In this document: in pieces, positions 24,494 to 33,610 of the stretch | Position numbering within the stretch: position 1 is the first letter of the stretch | Layout: each line of letters starts with the position of its first letter | Assembly (NCBI GenBank): GCA_944320255.1 | Contig: CALUGU010000004.1 | Location: 1-64,000, forward strand | Reading direction: 5' to 3' | Source: an uncultured Prevotella sp. | GTDB taxonomy: Bacteria > Bacteroidota > Bacteroidia > Bacteroidales > Bacteroidaceae | Length of the DNA: 64,000 nucleotides | The notes under the pieces: generated by a model | Databases searched by the model: none | What the model was told of the DNA's origin: nothing | The model's input: only the letters and a program-made list of their open reading frames with translations | Position numbers and translations under genes: made by a program

Positions 24494-25867
24494 ATGAGAA
24501 ATATCATAATATCTTTGTTCGCATTTATGTGCTCTGCGCCGTTGTATGCGGCTACCGACGTGGCGGCGTTTGAAAAGGAAAGGGTGGCGCGGCGCGACTC
24601 CGTGCTCGCCTTGATAACCGGCGCGGCCATGCCTGCCGACAGCATTTTTGTGACAGACTTCGGTGCGAAAGGCGACGGCGTGAAGGACTGCAAGCGCGCT
24701 TTCGACCGTGCCATGAAGGCCGCCGCCAAGCGCGGCGGAGCGCGGATAATCGTGCCCGAAGGCACGTATCTCGTAAAAGGCCCGATACATTTCGTAAGCA
24801 ACGTGTGCCTTGACATAAGGAAAGGCGCAACGATAAAATTCTCGCCGGAGCCAGAGCTGTACCTTCCCATGGTGGAGACGAGCTGGGAAGGCACGTTCCT
24901 CAGCAATTACAGTCCGTTCATTTACGGGCGCGGGCTGCACGACGTGTCGATAGTAGGGCAGGGCAGCATCGACGGCAACGCCTCCACGACGTTCTCAACC
25001 TGGAAGTCGAAGCAGAAAACCGGCCAGGCGCGCAGCCGCGATGTGAACCATAAGGGCGTGCCTGTGGCCGACCGCAATTTCGGCGAAGGATGGTGGTTGC
25101 GTCCGCAGATGATACAGTTTTACGACTGTAAGAACGTCACGCTGCAAGGCGTGTTCATCACCAACTCGCCGTTCTGGTGCGTGCATCTGCTGAAAAGCGA
25201 GAACATCGTGTGCCGAGGCTTGCGTTATGACGCCAAGCTCGTCAACAACGACGGCATAGACCCCGAATGTTCGCGCAACGTGCTGATAGAAGACATCGAG
25301 TTTAACAACGGCGACGACAACGTGGCCATAAAGAGCGGACGCGACAATGACGGATGGACGCACGGCTCGCCGTCGGAGAACATCGTGATAAGGAACTGCC
25401 GTTTCAAGGGGCTTCACGCCGTTGTGATTGGCAGCGAGATGTCGGCCGGCGTGCGCAACGTGTTTGTGGAAAACTGCACTTTCGGCGGCTATTGCAAGCG
25501 CGGAATATACATCAAGACCAACCCCGACCGTGGTGGGTTCGTCACCAACCTGTATGTGAAAAACTGTGAGTTCGACGAGGTGGAAGACCTCTTTTACGCC
25601 ACCAGTATGTATGCCGGCGAAGGGCTCGACAACGACAAGTTCACCCGCGTTGGCGACATATTCGTTGACGGGCTGCGTTGCCGCAAGGCCACGGCTGCCG
25701 GGCTTGTGCTTCAAGGCACCGAGGCAGAGCCTATCAGCAATGTGATGTTCAGCAACGTTGAGATTGGCGAGGCCAAGAACGCCGTCAGCTTCGACAACAC
25801 CGTGAGCGTGGAGATGCGCAACTGCCATATCGGCGGGCGCGCCGGAGTGCCTTCTACGGCAAAGTGA
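24494..25867 (+). CDS. Glycoside hydrolase family 28 (polygalacturonase-like), secreted
   Basis: A 457-residue right-handed beta-helix enzyme. A signal peptide is visible (MRNIIISLFAFMCSAPLYAA), then a pectate-lyase-like start (SIFVTDFGAKGDGVKD). The GH28 active-site blocks follow in order: NNDGIDPE (usually NTDGID), NNGDDNVAIKSG (catalytic aspartates), VVIGSEMSAG (usual GHGxSIGS reduced) and RGIYIKTNPDRGG (RIK block). GH28 enzymes hydrolyse galacturonan or rhamnogalacturonan linkages, here in the periplasm or outside. Its location beside a putative apiose catabolic cluster is interesting because apiose and galacturonate occur together in rhamnogalacturonan II, but a shared regulon is not shown. 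Confidence 0.9.
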   Translation: MRNIIISLFAFMCSAPLYAATDVAAFEKERVARRDSVLALITGAAMPADSIFVTDFGAKGDGVKDCKRAFDRAMKAAAKRGGARIIVPEGTYLVKGPIHFVSNVCLDIRKGATIKFSPEPELYLPMVETSWEGTFLSNYSPFIYGRGLHDVSIVGQGSIDGNASTTFSTWKSKQKTGQARSRDVNHKGVPVADRNFGEGWWLRPQMIQFYDCKNVTLQGVFITNSPFWCVHLLKSENIVCRGLRYDAKLVNNDGIDPECSRNVLIEDIEFNNGDDNVAIKSGRDNDGWTHGSPSENIVIRNCRFKGLHAVVIGSEMSAGVRNVFVENCTFGGYCKRGIYIKTNPDRGGFVTNLYVKNCEFDEVEDLFYATSMYAGEGLDNDKFTRVGDIFVDGLRCRKATAAGLVLQGTEAEPISNVMFSNVEIGEAKNAVSFDNTVSVEMRNCHIGGRAGVPSTAK

Positions 25868-25920
25868 TGCGTACAGGCGGCTTGTCGTTGTTGATAAACT
25901 TTCGTGTTGAAAAATAAAAA

Positions 25921-25953
25921 AGCCCTGGTAAACCTTAGTGGTTTGCCGGGGCT
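25921..25953 (-). terminator. Terminator of recQ
   Basis: AGCCCTGGTAAACC (25921-25934) pairs with 25940-25953 with two G-U pairs. On the minus strand it is followed by TTTTTATTTTT. The proximal arm overlaps the last codons of recQ. Confidence 0.8.
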
Positions 25954-27845
25954 GCCGTTATGATGCCGTCGCGGACGATGGCTTTTTCTTCGCTGATCAT
26001 AAACTCAAGAGCCTCTTTAACGATGTCAAGGTTCTGCTTGATTTTCATGATTTCCGTTATCTTATGCGGTTCACCGTCGCCGAGTATCTCGGCAATCGCC
26101 TCCGTTGCAGCGGCGAGCGCGGCGGAGTCTGTGCCTTCGCCGTTGTGGCTTTTGCATACGTCGCAAACGCCGCAGTCGGTAGAGCGTGCCTCGCCGAAGT
26201 AGCGCAGGAGTTGCCGGCTGCGGCAAACGTCGTCGTTCTCGGCGTAGTTTATCATGGCGTTAATCCTCTCGGTGTACTCCTGTTTGCGGTCGTCGTAGAC
26301 CTCGCGGCTGAATATCAGGCGGTCGGCTTCCTCCCGCCGTTGGGCGTAGCGGATGTGGGGTATCATCTTCCTCGGTATGAAGTGCAGTATGCGCCGCATG
26401 CTCAGGTTTTTCAATGCGTCGTAGACGGCCTCGCGGCTTATGCCCGCCTGCATGGCTATGAGGCTCTCGTCGATGTAACAGTAGTCGGAGAACAGGCCGC
26501 CGTAGTTGCGCAGCAATGCGGTGACGACGTTGTTCTCGTCGTCGTTCAGGCTGTTGAGCCGGTAAAGGTCGTCGCGTCCGAGGAGCATCGTCAGTTGCGA
26601 CATGTTGTCGCGTTCATTGTCGTAGTCGATGTATCCGGCGCGCGCAAGGATGTGCAGGGCGGAGTTTACTTGTATCGGGAAGTGGCGGAAGTAAAGGCAG
26701 AATTTGTCGATGTTGAACTCAAACCTGCATCCTGCGCCGCTTCCCATGGCTATTTGGTAGAAGTAAGCCAGGTGTTCGTACACCGTCCTTATGAAGTCTT
26801 TTTCGGGGAAAGTCTCGCTTATCCTGCGCAGCAGTTTCGCCCTGTCGTTTCCGTCATACAGCAAAACGGCGCGTGACGGCAGGCCGTCGCGCCCGGCGCG
26901 CCCCGCCTCTTGGAAGTAGGCTTCCGGCGAGTCGGGGCTGTCCAAGTGTATCACCTGCCTGACGTCGGCCTTGTCGATGCCCATGCCGAATGCGTTTGTC
27001 GCCACCATAACGCGCACGCGGTCTTCCTGCCAGTCCTTTTGCCGTGCGTCCCTGACAGCCGTTTCAAGCCCGGCGTTGTAGAACGTGGCCTTTATTCCGC
27101 TGTCGCAGAGCGCCTTGGCCGTTTCCTTCGTGCGCTTTCGGCTTCTTACATAGATTATCGCCGGGCCGTCTATCTCGTCGAGCAACCTTAGCGTAGTGCG
27201 CAGTTTGTCGCTGTTTTTCATCACTATGTAAGCGAGGTTGGCGCGCTCGAAACTCATGCGGAAGACGTTTTTTTGTTTAAATCCAAGACGGTTTTGGATG
27301 TCATCCACTACGCGCGGGGTGGCTGTCGCCGTAAGGGCGAGTATCGGTGCGTCTGGTTTTATGTGCCTGATGTCGCTTATTTTTAAGTATGAAGGTCTGA
27401 AATCGTAGCCCCATTGGCTGATGCAGTGTGCCTCGTCAACGGTTATGAAACTTACCTCCATGTGGCTAAGTTTCTTTTGGAACAATTCAGACGAGAGCCT
27501 TTCAGGTGACACATACAGTATCTTCACACCTCCGAATATCGCGTTTTCGAGTGTTGTTATCACGTCGGCGTGTGTCATTCCTGAATATATGGCCGCCGCC
27601 TTTATCCCGCGTTGGCGCAAATGGTCAACCTGGTCTTTCATCAATGCGATGAGCGGTGTTATCACAAGGCACACCCCGCTCATCGACAACGCCGGCACTT
27701 GGAATGTGATAGACTTCCCTCCTCCGGTCGGCATTAGTCCGAGCGTGTCGCGTTTGGAGCAGATGCTTTCGATGATTTCACGCTGGATGCCACGGAAATC
27801 GTCGTATCCCCAAAATTCTTTTAGGAGTTGTTGGTATTTGTCCAT
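25935..27845 (-). CDS. recQ: ATP-dependent DNA helicase RecQ
   Basis: A 636-residue superfamily 2 helicase that unwinds DNA 3' to 5' in recombination and repair. Walker A is in MPTGGGKSITFQ, the DEAH box in FITVDEAHCISQWGYDFRPSY, and motif VI in YFQEAGRAGRDG. The RQC domain carries the zinc cysteines (CRSRQLLRYFGE, CGVCDVCKS). After it there is a short helical tail instead of a full HRDC domain, so the protein is somewhat shorter at the C-terminus than E. coli RecQ in domain terms. It lies downstream of recJ on the same strand, separated only by a 42-bp palindrome; RecQ and RecJ cooperate in resecting DNA ends. Confidence 0.93.
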   Translation of the reverse strand: MDKYQQLLKEFWGYDDFRGIQREIIESICSKRDTLGLMPTGGGKSITFQVPALSMSGVCLVITPLIALMKDQVDHLRQRGIKAAAIYSGMTHADVITTLENAIFGGVKILYVSPERLSSELFQKKLSHMEVSFITVDEAHCISQWGYDFRPSYLKISDIRHIKPDAPILALTATATPRVVDDIQNRLGFKQKNVFRMSFERANLAYIVMKNSDKLRTTLRLLDEIDGPAIIYVRSRKRTKETAKALCDSGIKATFYNAGLETAVRDARQKDWQEDRVRVMVATNAFGMGIDKADVRQVIHLDSPDSPEAYFQEAGRAGRDGLPSRAVLLYDGNDRAKLLRRISETFPEKDFIRTVYEHLAYFYQIAMGSGAGCRFEFNIDKFCLYFRHFPIQVNSALHILARAGYIDYDNERDNMSQLTMLLGRDDLYRLNSLNDDENNVVTALLRNYGGLFSDYCYIDESLIAMQAGISREAVYDALKNLSMRRILHFIPRKMIPHIRYAQRREEADRLIFSREVYDDRKQEYTERINAMINYAENDDVCRSRQLLRYFGEARSTDCGVCDVCKSHNGEGTDSAALAAATEAIAEILGDGEPHKITEIMKIKQNLDIVKEALEFMISEEKAIVRDGIITAAPANH

Positions 27846-27863
27846 ACGGTTAATAATTAAGAG

Positions 27864-27905
27864 TTAAGAATAAAGAGTTAAGAATTCTTAACTCTTTATT
27901 CTTAA
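27864..27905. repeat. 42-bp perfect palindrome between recJ and recQ
   Basis: The DNA is exactly self-complementary about an AATT centre, built from TTAAGAATAAAGAG units. It is a loop-less variant of the AATTAAG family, flanked by one further unit on the left (27851-27863). Confidence 0.88.
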
Positions 27906-27916
27906 TATCCAAAGGT

Positions 27917-29644
27917 TCACTCTTCGCTTGTTGACGGCCTGATGTCTTCGATTTGCAACTGTATGCCGTTGTGCTTGAACACGTTGTCTTCGATGGTGTA
28001 GGCGATGTCAAAGCTGCGTTTAGACTTGATGTATCGTGCCGAACCGCTTTGTCCGAAGGCTATTCCGTTCATCACGTTGTTCGATTTAGAGTCAACGAGT
28101 TCGAGTTTGATGTGTTCTTGCTCACGTCCGACAACCTTGCTTGTCCCGAAATCGTAAACGTCTGTCGTACAGAAAAGCGGTTTCGGGTTCATCGGACCGA
28201 ACGGACCGAACTTCTTTAGGTCGGAATGCAGTTTGCGTGTGATGTCCTTGAAGTCAACCACGGCGTCGATGTCGAGTGTCGCTTCCATCTGTTCCTCTTG
28301 TATGTGTTCGTCAACATATTTCTGGAAGCGGCGTCTGAATTCGGGCACGTCGTCCCATTTCAAGGTAAGTCCGGCGGCGTAAGTGTGTCCTCCGAAGTTT
28401 ATCAGCATATCCCTGCAACTCTTTATCGCCGAATAAACGTCGAAGCCTGTGACGCTCCGTGCAGAACCTGTTGCAAGGTCGTTGTCGCGTGTCAGTACGA
28501 TGGTCGGGCGGAAGTAGATTTCAGTCAGCCGTGAGGCGACGATGCCAATGACGCCTTTTTTCCAGTTCTCATCATATAAAACGATGCTTGAATGACGCTT
28601 TTGGCTTTCTATCCTGGATATGATTTGGTTGGCCTCTTCGGTCATTTGCTTGTCTATGTCCTTGCGCTGCTCGTTGTATTCATTGATGTGCTTGGCCCTT
28701 TTCAGTGCGCTGCTTAGGTCTTTGTCTACAAGCAAGTCAACGCTTTCACGGCCGTTTTCCATTCTCCCGGAGGCGTTGATGCGCGGCCCTATCTTGAATA
28801 CGATGTCGCTCATCGTCATCGTTCGTCCGTTAAGTCCGCAAATGTCTATTATCGCTTTAAGGCCGATACTTGGGTTTTGGTTGAGCTGTTTCATACCGTG
28901 ATAGGCCAATATGCGGTTTTCTTCGACAACGGGAACGATGTCGGCTGCGATGCTTACGGCGCAAAGGTCGAGCAATGGAATCAACCGTGAGAACGGTATG
29001 CCATTGTTCTTCGCGAAGGCCTGCATAAACTTAAAACCCACGCCGCACCCGCACAAATGCTTGAATGGATAGGTGTCGTCGCTGCGTTTGGGATTAAGCG
29101 TCGCCACGGCAGGCGGCAAAGTCTCGTCCGGGACGTGGTGGTCGCAGATGATAAAGTCAATCCCAAGGCTTTTGGCGTATCTTATCTCGTCATGGGCTTT
29201 AATGCCGCAGTCGAGTATTATGATAAGTTTCACGCCTGTCTGTACGGCGTATTCTATGCCCTTATGGCTTACGCCGTACCCTTCGTCGTAGCGGTTCGGG
29301 ATGTAATAGTCGATGTTTGAATAAAATTGTTGCAAGAACTTATAGACGAGTGCCACAGCCGTACACCCGTCAACGTCGTAGTCTCCGTACACCATTATGC
29401 GTTCCTTGCGTCCCATAGCGTCGTTAAGCCTGTCAACCGCCACGTCCATGTCTTTCATCAAGAATGGGTTTATGAGGTCGTTAAGCTGCGGACGGAAGAA
29501 CCGCTTGGCTGCAGATTCGGTCGTGATGCCACGCCGGATCAGTATTCCTGCGAGGATGGAGCTGATGCCTATTTTAGCTCCGAGTTCTTCAGCCGTCTTT
29601 ATTTGTTCTGATGTCGGTTGTTCGTATTTCCATTTGAAGTGCAT
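27917..29644 (-). CDS. recJ: Single-stranded-DNA-specific exonuclease RecJ
   Basis: A 575-residue DHH-family 5'-3' exonuclease for recombination and mismatch repair. Motif I is MVYGDYDVDGCTA, motif III is the DHH in FIICDHHVPDE, followed by the GCGVGFKFMQA and INASGRMENG (DHHA1) blocks and an OB-fold near 490-570. The frame stays open to an ATG at 29671, but the ATG at 29644 (MHFKWKYEQPTSEQ) matches the usual RecJ N-terminus and is chosen. A weak -7-like TAACTTTA lies at 29701-29708. It is followed by recQ and likely co-transcribed. Confidence 0.92.
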   Translation of the reverse strand: MHFKWKYEQPTSEQIKTAEELGAKIGISSILAGILIRRGITTESAAKRFFRPQLNDLINPFLMKDMDVAVDRLNDAMGRKERIMVYGDYDVDGCTAVALVYKFLQQFYSNIDYYIPNRYDEGYGVSHKGIEYAVQTGVKLIIILDCGIKAHDEIRYAKSLGIDFIICDHHVPDETLPPAVATLNPKRSDDTYPFKHLCGCGVGFKFMQAFAKNNGIPFSRLIPLLDLCAVSIAADIVPVVEENRILAYHGMKQLNQNPSIGLKAIIDICGLNGRTMTMSDIVFKIGPRINASGRMENGRESVDLLVDKDLSSALKRAKHINEYNEQRKDIDKQMTEEANQIISRIESQKRHSSIVLYDENWKKGVIGIVASRLTEIYFRPTIVLTRDNDLATGSARSVTGFDVYSAIKSCRDMLINFGGHTYAAGLTLKWDDVPEFRRRFQKYVDEHIQEEQMEATLDIDAVVDFKDITRKLHSDLKKFGPFGPMNPKPLFCTTDVYDFGTSKVVGREQEHIKLELVDSKSNNVMNGIAFGQSGSARYIKSKRSFDIAYTIEDNVFKHNGIQLQIEDIRPSTSEE

Positions 29645-29758
29645 TATGTTGTTTTTTATTTTTCTTGTCAATGGCTATCCGTGTCCGGATAAAAAGCGTG
29701 TAAAGTTACAAATAAAAAACAATATAACAGCAGATTGTTGTGGAAAAGTTTTATGTAT

Positions 29759-29872
29759 GGAAGTTAAAGAATTTAGAGGAGTTATGGAAGTTAAAGCCAT
29801 TACCTTATTATTATATGCCAACTAAGCATTTGGCTTTAATTTCCATAACTCCTCTAAAATCTTTAATTTCGG
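29759..29872. repeat. GAGGAGTTA-family inverted repeat
   Basis: AATTTAGAGGAGTTATGGAA (29769-29788) pairs with TTCCATAACTCCTCTAAA near 29842-29860. The core CCATTACC..AAGCATTTGGC is shared with the elements at 5366 and 22151. Confidence 0.88.
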
Positions 29873-29880
29873 ATTAAAAA

Positions 29881-31083
29881 TCAGATACCGAGTTTCTTGC
29901 GGATGTCTTTAGGTATGGCGTTCTTGTTCACCATGAAGTTCATGGTTTTGTAAGCCACGTAGTTCTTGCTCATGTACCAGATGCCTTTGTAGTTGCCGTA
30001 CTCGCCCCATGAGTTTTTAACCATGTAATACTGGTTGCCGTTCTTGTCCTTGGCGATGCCGTAGAGGTGCATTCCATGGTCGTCTGTTGTCTCCCAGTTG
30101 TCGAAGGCTTCCTGCCTCATCTCCTGCGTGGGAACGATTTCAGGAGCGTCAACGCCGAGAGAGTCGAGCTTGCCCCTCTTTTCTGTGGCCGACAATTTAA
30201 ACCACTTGTCAGCGTCAGTGCCGGCCATGCTGCGTGCTTTCTTCACGTCGTAAGCGATGCCGAGACCCTGGCGTGTGAAGCCGTCTTCCGTCACGTCGCC
30301 ACCCCAAGCTATGGTGTAACCCTCGTTGATGGCGTTGTCGATGATTGCCATCATCTCGTCCATCGGCACATTGTAAGACGGTGCCCAGCGCCAGTTGTCC
30401 TGTACCTCGATTGCGAACTGGGTGTAGAAGGGATGATGCGTGAAGCTCGTAATGGAAACGTAGTCGTCGAGGTTGATGCCGAGGCTTTCGGCGAAAGACT
30501 TCGGAGTGTATTCCTTGCCTTCATACACGAACTTTTCGGGGCATTCGCCGAGGTATGCGTCGAGTATGCCTTGCAGGCCTTTGCGCCACTGCTGTGAAAT
30601 CTTCTTCGCCTTGCTTTTGGCTATCGAGTAAACGTAAGGTTCCATCACGCCGAAGAACTCGTCGAACACGGCGAGCGAGTCGCCTGTGAGAGTGCCGGGT
30701 GCAGGCATTGCCTCTTCGGGGCAGATGCCGTGTTTCTTCATAATTGTCACTACGTCAGAGAAGCTGCCGCCCTGTGAGAACTGGCTGTCGCCGTGCATCC
30801 TTACGGTTACGATGGCGCGGTCCATGTAGTCCTTGTTGGCGATGAACATTTCGCACAGGTTGTAAGTCTTGCCCGTAGCTTTGAGTATTTCGCTTTCAAG
30901 GAAGCTCAGCGTAGAGTAAGCCCAACAGGTGCCGCTGCGGTTTTGGTCCTTGATGCTTGTGATTTTGTTTTCCTTCACGGTTGTGAACACCGGGGCTTTC
31001 TTTTCGTCAGACTCTTTCTTGTCTTGCGCGTAAGCGCCGGTTGTCAGTCCTGCCAAGAGGCAAGCGATGAGTAATTTTTTCAT
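29881..31083 (-). CDS. C1-family (papain-like) peptidase, secreted, bleomycin-hydrolase type
   Basis: A 400-residue cysteine peptidase with a signal peptide (MKKLLIACLLAGLTTGAYAQ). The catalytic cysteine is C53 in NRSGTCWAYSTLSF, the histidine is near 339 in DDHGMHLYGIAKD, and the asparagine is in MVKNSWGEYG, the order typical of aminopeptidase C/bleomycin hydrolase. The signal peptide distinguishes it from the cytoplasmic PepC enzymes and places it in the periplasm, as in many Bacteroidales. It lies 26 bases after an Xaa-Pro aminopeptidase gene on the same strand, suggesting a peptide-degradation operon. Confidence 0.9.
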   Translation of the reverse strand: MKKLLIACLLAGLTTGAYAQDKKESDEKKAPVFTTVKENKITSIKDQNRSGTCWAYSTLSFLESEILKATGKTYNLCEMFIANKDYMDRAIVTVRMHGDSQFSQGGSFSDVVTIMKKHGICPEEAMPAPGTLTGDSLAVFDEFFGVMEPYVYSIAKSKAKKISQQWRKGLQGILDAYLGECPEKFVYEGKEYTPKSFAESLGINLDDYVSITSFTHHPFYTQFAIEVQDNWRWAPSYNVPMDEMMAIIDNAINEGYTIAWGGDVTEDGFTRQGLGIAYDVKKARSMAGTDADKWFKLSATEKRGKLDSLGVDAPEIVPTQEMRQEAFDNWETTDDHGMHLYGIAKDKNGNQYYMVKNSWGEYGNYKGIWYMSKNYVAYKTMNFMVNKNAIPKDIRKKLGI

Positions 31084-31109
31084 TGTTGTGTAATTGTTTT
31101 ATGTTTTGG

Positions 31110-32507
31110 TTAATTATTCGCCATATAGTCTTCCACGTCTTTCGGGTGGTAAGGTATGCGCTCCTCGCCGAGGAAGCGGCATCCGTCCGCCGTTATCAGC
31201 AAGTCGTCCTCGATGCGTATTCCGCCGAAGTCCTTGTAAGTTTCGAGCGCGTCGTAGTTGATGAACTCCTTGTGCAGCCCTTTCGCTCTCCAGTCGTCGA
31301 TGAGGTCGGGGATGAAGTATATGCCCGGTTCGTCGGTTACTACGAAGCCTTCCTCAAGCCTCCTGCCCATGCGCAGGGCGTTGGTGCCGAATTGCTCTGA
31401 AGGCCTTGTCTCGTCGTCGAAGCCTACGTATATCTGTCCGAGGCCTTCCATGTCGTGCACGTCCATACCCATCATGTGTCCCAGGCCGTGAGGCAGGAAC
31501 ATCGCGTGCGCCCCAGCGGCCACGGCTTCGTCGGTGTCGCCTTTCATCAGGCCGAGTTCTTTCAGCCTGGCGGCCATCAGGCGGCAGACGGCAAGGTGCA
31601 CGTCCTTGTATTTCACACCGGGCTTTGCCACTTCGAGCACGTAGTCGTGGCAAGCCTCCACGATTGAGTAGATTTCTAATTGCCTCTGCGTGAACTTGCC
31701 GTCCACGGGGTATGTCCTCGTGTTGTCCGAGCAGTAGCTGTTGCGGTTTTCGGCTCCTGCGTCGCAGAGCACCAAGCGTCCGCTTTCCAGTTCGTCCCAT
31801 CTGGGTATGCCGTGCATTATTTCGCCGTGCTGGGTGAAGATGGTCGCGAAGCTGACCTTCGTCCCGTATGAGCCTGCCACGCCGTCCACCTGTCCGCCGA
31901 TGAATTTCTCCGTCAGTCCCGGCTTCGTCAGCTTCATCGCCGTTGTGTGCATCTTGTAACCTATGGCGCAGGCCTTTTCTATCTCCTCAATTTCCTGCGG
32001 CTCTTTGGTGGAGCGCATTTTCACCACGGCCTTTATCAGACAGAGCGACGCAGCTTCTTTCTGCTGGCTCGGATGTATGCCGAGAAGGTCGAATATCTGT
32101 ATCTTCGTGTCGTGCCTGTACGGCGGCAGGAAGTGTATGGGCTTGTTCCGCCTCAGCGCGTCGTTGCAGATTGCTTGCAGTTGCTTCATCGGCGCCGTGG
32201 CAGCCACGCCGGCCTTGGCCGCCATGTCGCTTACGCTGTCAACAGAGCCGAACCATACGATGTCTTCAATGTCGATGTCGTCGCCCACAAGCGTTTCCGT
32301 GTCTTCGTCGATGTCAATCACTCCTACGAGCCCGTCGCGCTCAAGACCGAAGTAATAAAGGAATGTCGAGTCCTGGCGGAACGGATAGTAGCAGTTGGCC
32401 GGATAGTTCGCCGGCGAGTCGTTGTTGCCGAACAGCAACACCACTCCGCTTTTGACGAGTTTTTTCAACTCCGCCCGTCGTGTCACATACGTTTCTTTGC
32501 TGAACAT
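31110..32507 (-). CDS. pepP: Xaa-Pro aminopeptidase (M24B)
   Basis: A 465-residue metallopeptidase that removes N-terminal residues preceding proline. The N-terminal creatinase-like domain (residues about 1-170) is followed by the pita-bread fold with the metal ligands in LVLCDAGAENRNSYCSDNTR (two Asp), LPHGLGHMMGMDVHD (His), VTDEPGIYF and GGIRIEDDLL (Glu). The start is placed at the ATG 32507 (MFSKETYVTRRAEL) because a consensus -7 box at 32535-32542 overlaps the in-frame ATG at 32537. First gene of a pair with the C1 peptidase. Confidence 0.92.
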   Translation of the reverse strand: MFSKETYVTRRAELKKLVKSGVVLLFGNNDSPANYPANCYYPFRQDSTFLYYFGLERDGLVGVIDIDEDTETLVGDDIDIEDIVWFGSVDSVSDMAAKAGVAATAPMKQLQAICNDALRRNKPIHFLPPYRHDTKIQIFDLLGIHPSQQKEAASLCLIKAVVKMRSTKEPQEIEEIEKACAIGYKMHTTAMKLTKPGLTEKFIGGQVDGVAGSYGTKVSFATIFTQHGEIMHGIPRWDELESGRLVLCDAGAENRNSYCSDNTRTYPVDGKFTQRQLEIYSIVEACHDYVLEVAKPGVKYKDVHLAVCRLMAARLKELGLMKGDTDEAVAAGAHAMFLPHGLGHMMGMDVHDMEGLGQIYVGFDDETRPSEQFGTNALRMGRRLEEGFVVTDEPGIYFIPDLIDDWRAKGLHKEFINYDALETYKDFGGIRIEDDLLITADGCRFLGEERIPYHPKDVEDYMANN

Positions 32508-32534
32508 GTTTTTAAGGTTATATGGTTTTGGTTG

Positions 32535-32542
32535 CAAAGATA
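32535..32542 (-). promoter_or_regulatory. -7 box TATCTTTG for pepP
   Basis: A minus-strand consensus match 27 bases before the ATG at 32507; it decides the start codon of pepP. Confidence 0.65.
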
Positions 32543-32639
32543 TGAAAAATCGTAATATGCCAAATGATTTTGCGTGTTTTTTTATACGTATTTCAGTATT
32601 TTACCGACTGTGTAAGCACACGCTTGCTTACAATCCGTA

Positions 32640-32785
32640 ATTAAATTCATAATTCATAATTCACAATTCATAATTGGGTTTGCTGCGTTCTTTGCTGTTT
32701 ACGACGCCAACACAATTCAATTATTCATTGTTCATTATTCATTATTCATTGTTCATTGTGCATTATGCATTATGAATTATGCATT
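32640..32785. repeat. AATTCAT/TTCATTA-family repeat
   Basis: ATTCATAATTCACAATTCAT units (about 32645-32672), a core with GCGTTCTTTGCTG, then TTCATTG/TTCATTA units to 32785. The right side overlaps the trmD stop codon and last codons (32777 on). Confidence 0.8.
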
Positions 32786-33457
32786 GTCAAGCAGGTCCGG
32801 GCGCAAGCGTTTAGTGCGTTCATAGCTTTGCTCTATTTCCCAGTCCTTTATTTTAGCCTCGTTGCCGCTCAGCAGGATGTCAGGCACGCGCCATCCCTTG
32901 TACTCGGCGGGGCGCGTGTAGATGGGAGCTGAGAGCATGTCGTCTTGGAAACAGTCAGACAGGGCACTCTGGTCGTCGCTGATGACGCCCGGCACGAGCC
33001 TCACAATGGCGTCCGCCATCACAGCCGCCGCCAGTTCGCCGCCCGTCAGCACATAGTCGCCGATGCTTATTTCGCGCGTTATCAGGTGGTCGCGCACGCG
33101 CTGGTCTATGCCCTTGTAGTGGCCGCACAGTATTATGATGTTGCCCTTGAGCGACAGGTCGTTGGCCACGCGCTGGTTAAACTGCTCGCCGTCAGGCGAC
33201 GTGTATATCACCTCGTCGTAGTCCCTTTCCGCCTTCAGCGCCGATATTGCGCGGTCGATGGGTTCGCACTGCATCACCATCCCGGCGAAGCCGCCGTAAG
33301 GATAGTCGTCAACGCGCCGCCATTTGTCCGTTGAATAGTCGCGCAGGTTGTGCAAGTGTATTTCCGCCAGACCCTTCTTCTGTGCCCGCGCCAGTATCGA
33401 CTCGTGCACGAAGCCTTCAAGCATTTCGGGCAACACGGTGATGATGTCTATTCTCAT
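32777..33457 (-). CDS. trmD: tRNA (guanine-N1)-methyltransferase
   Basis: A 226-residue SPOUT-class methyltransferase that makes m1G37 in tRNAs to prevent frameshifting. The start [16 protein letters not shown], the knot region [28 protein letters not shown] and the GCA-like [21 protein letters not shown] block with SGNEAKI are all standard. Length is typical (225-255). The last codons (AAT GCA TAA) belong to the AATTCAT-type repeat downstream. It is followed on the same strand by the pepP promoter region, so it forms its own unit with the HIT gene upstream. Confidence 0.95.
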   Translation of the reverse strand: MRIDIITVLPEMLEGFVHESILARAQKKGLAEIHLHNLRDYSTDKWRRVDDYPYGGFAGMVMQCEPIDRAISALKAERDYDEVIYTSPDGEQFNQRVANDLSLKGNIIILCGHYKGIDQRVRDHLITREISIGDYVLTGGELAAAVMADAIVRLVPGVISDDQSALSDCFQDDMLSAPIYTRPAEYKGWRVPDILLSGNEAKIKDWEIEQSYERTKRLRPDLLDNA

Positions 33458-33474
33458 TTATTATGGTATTTGAC

Positions 33475-33603
33475 ACCAACCCCAACCATTTCAAAGGGAG
33501 GGAGTCGTGATATGCCTTTTGTAATATGCAAAGCATTCCAAGCTCCCTCCCTTTGGGAGGGTTGGGGTGGTTGTTTATTGTTTATTGTTGATTGTTGATA
33601 GTT
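33475..33603. repeat. Inverted repeat with CCAACCC and CCCTCCC arms plus TGTTTAT array
   Basis: CCAACCCCAACC..AGGGAGGGAG on the left is answered by CTCCCTCCCTTTGGGAGG and GTTGGGGTGG on the right. A separate short array of TGTTTAT/TGTTGAT units follows (33571-33600). The core includes GCAAAGCATTCC. Confidence 0.8.
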
Positions 33604-33610
33604 TCGTTTC

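Noticed and set aside
29645..29671. Longer N-terminus for RecJ (start at 29671)
   Set aside because: The additional residues (MTRKIKNNI) are not part of the usual RecJ N-terminus; the ATG at 29644 fits better.
32508..32537. Longer N-terminus for the Xaa-Pro aminopeptidase (start at 32537)
   Set aside because: That ATG overlaps the consensus -7 box at 32535-32542 and so would lie upstream of the transcript.
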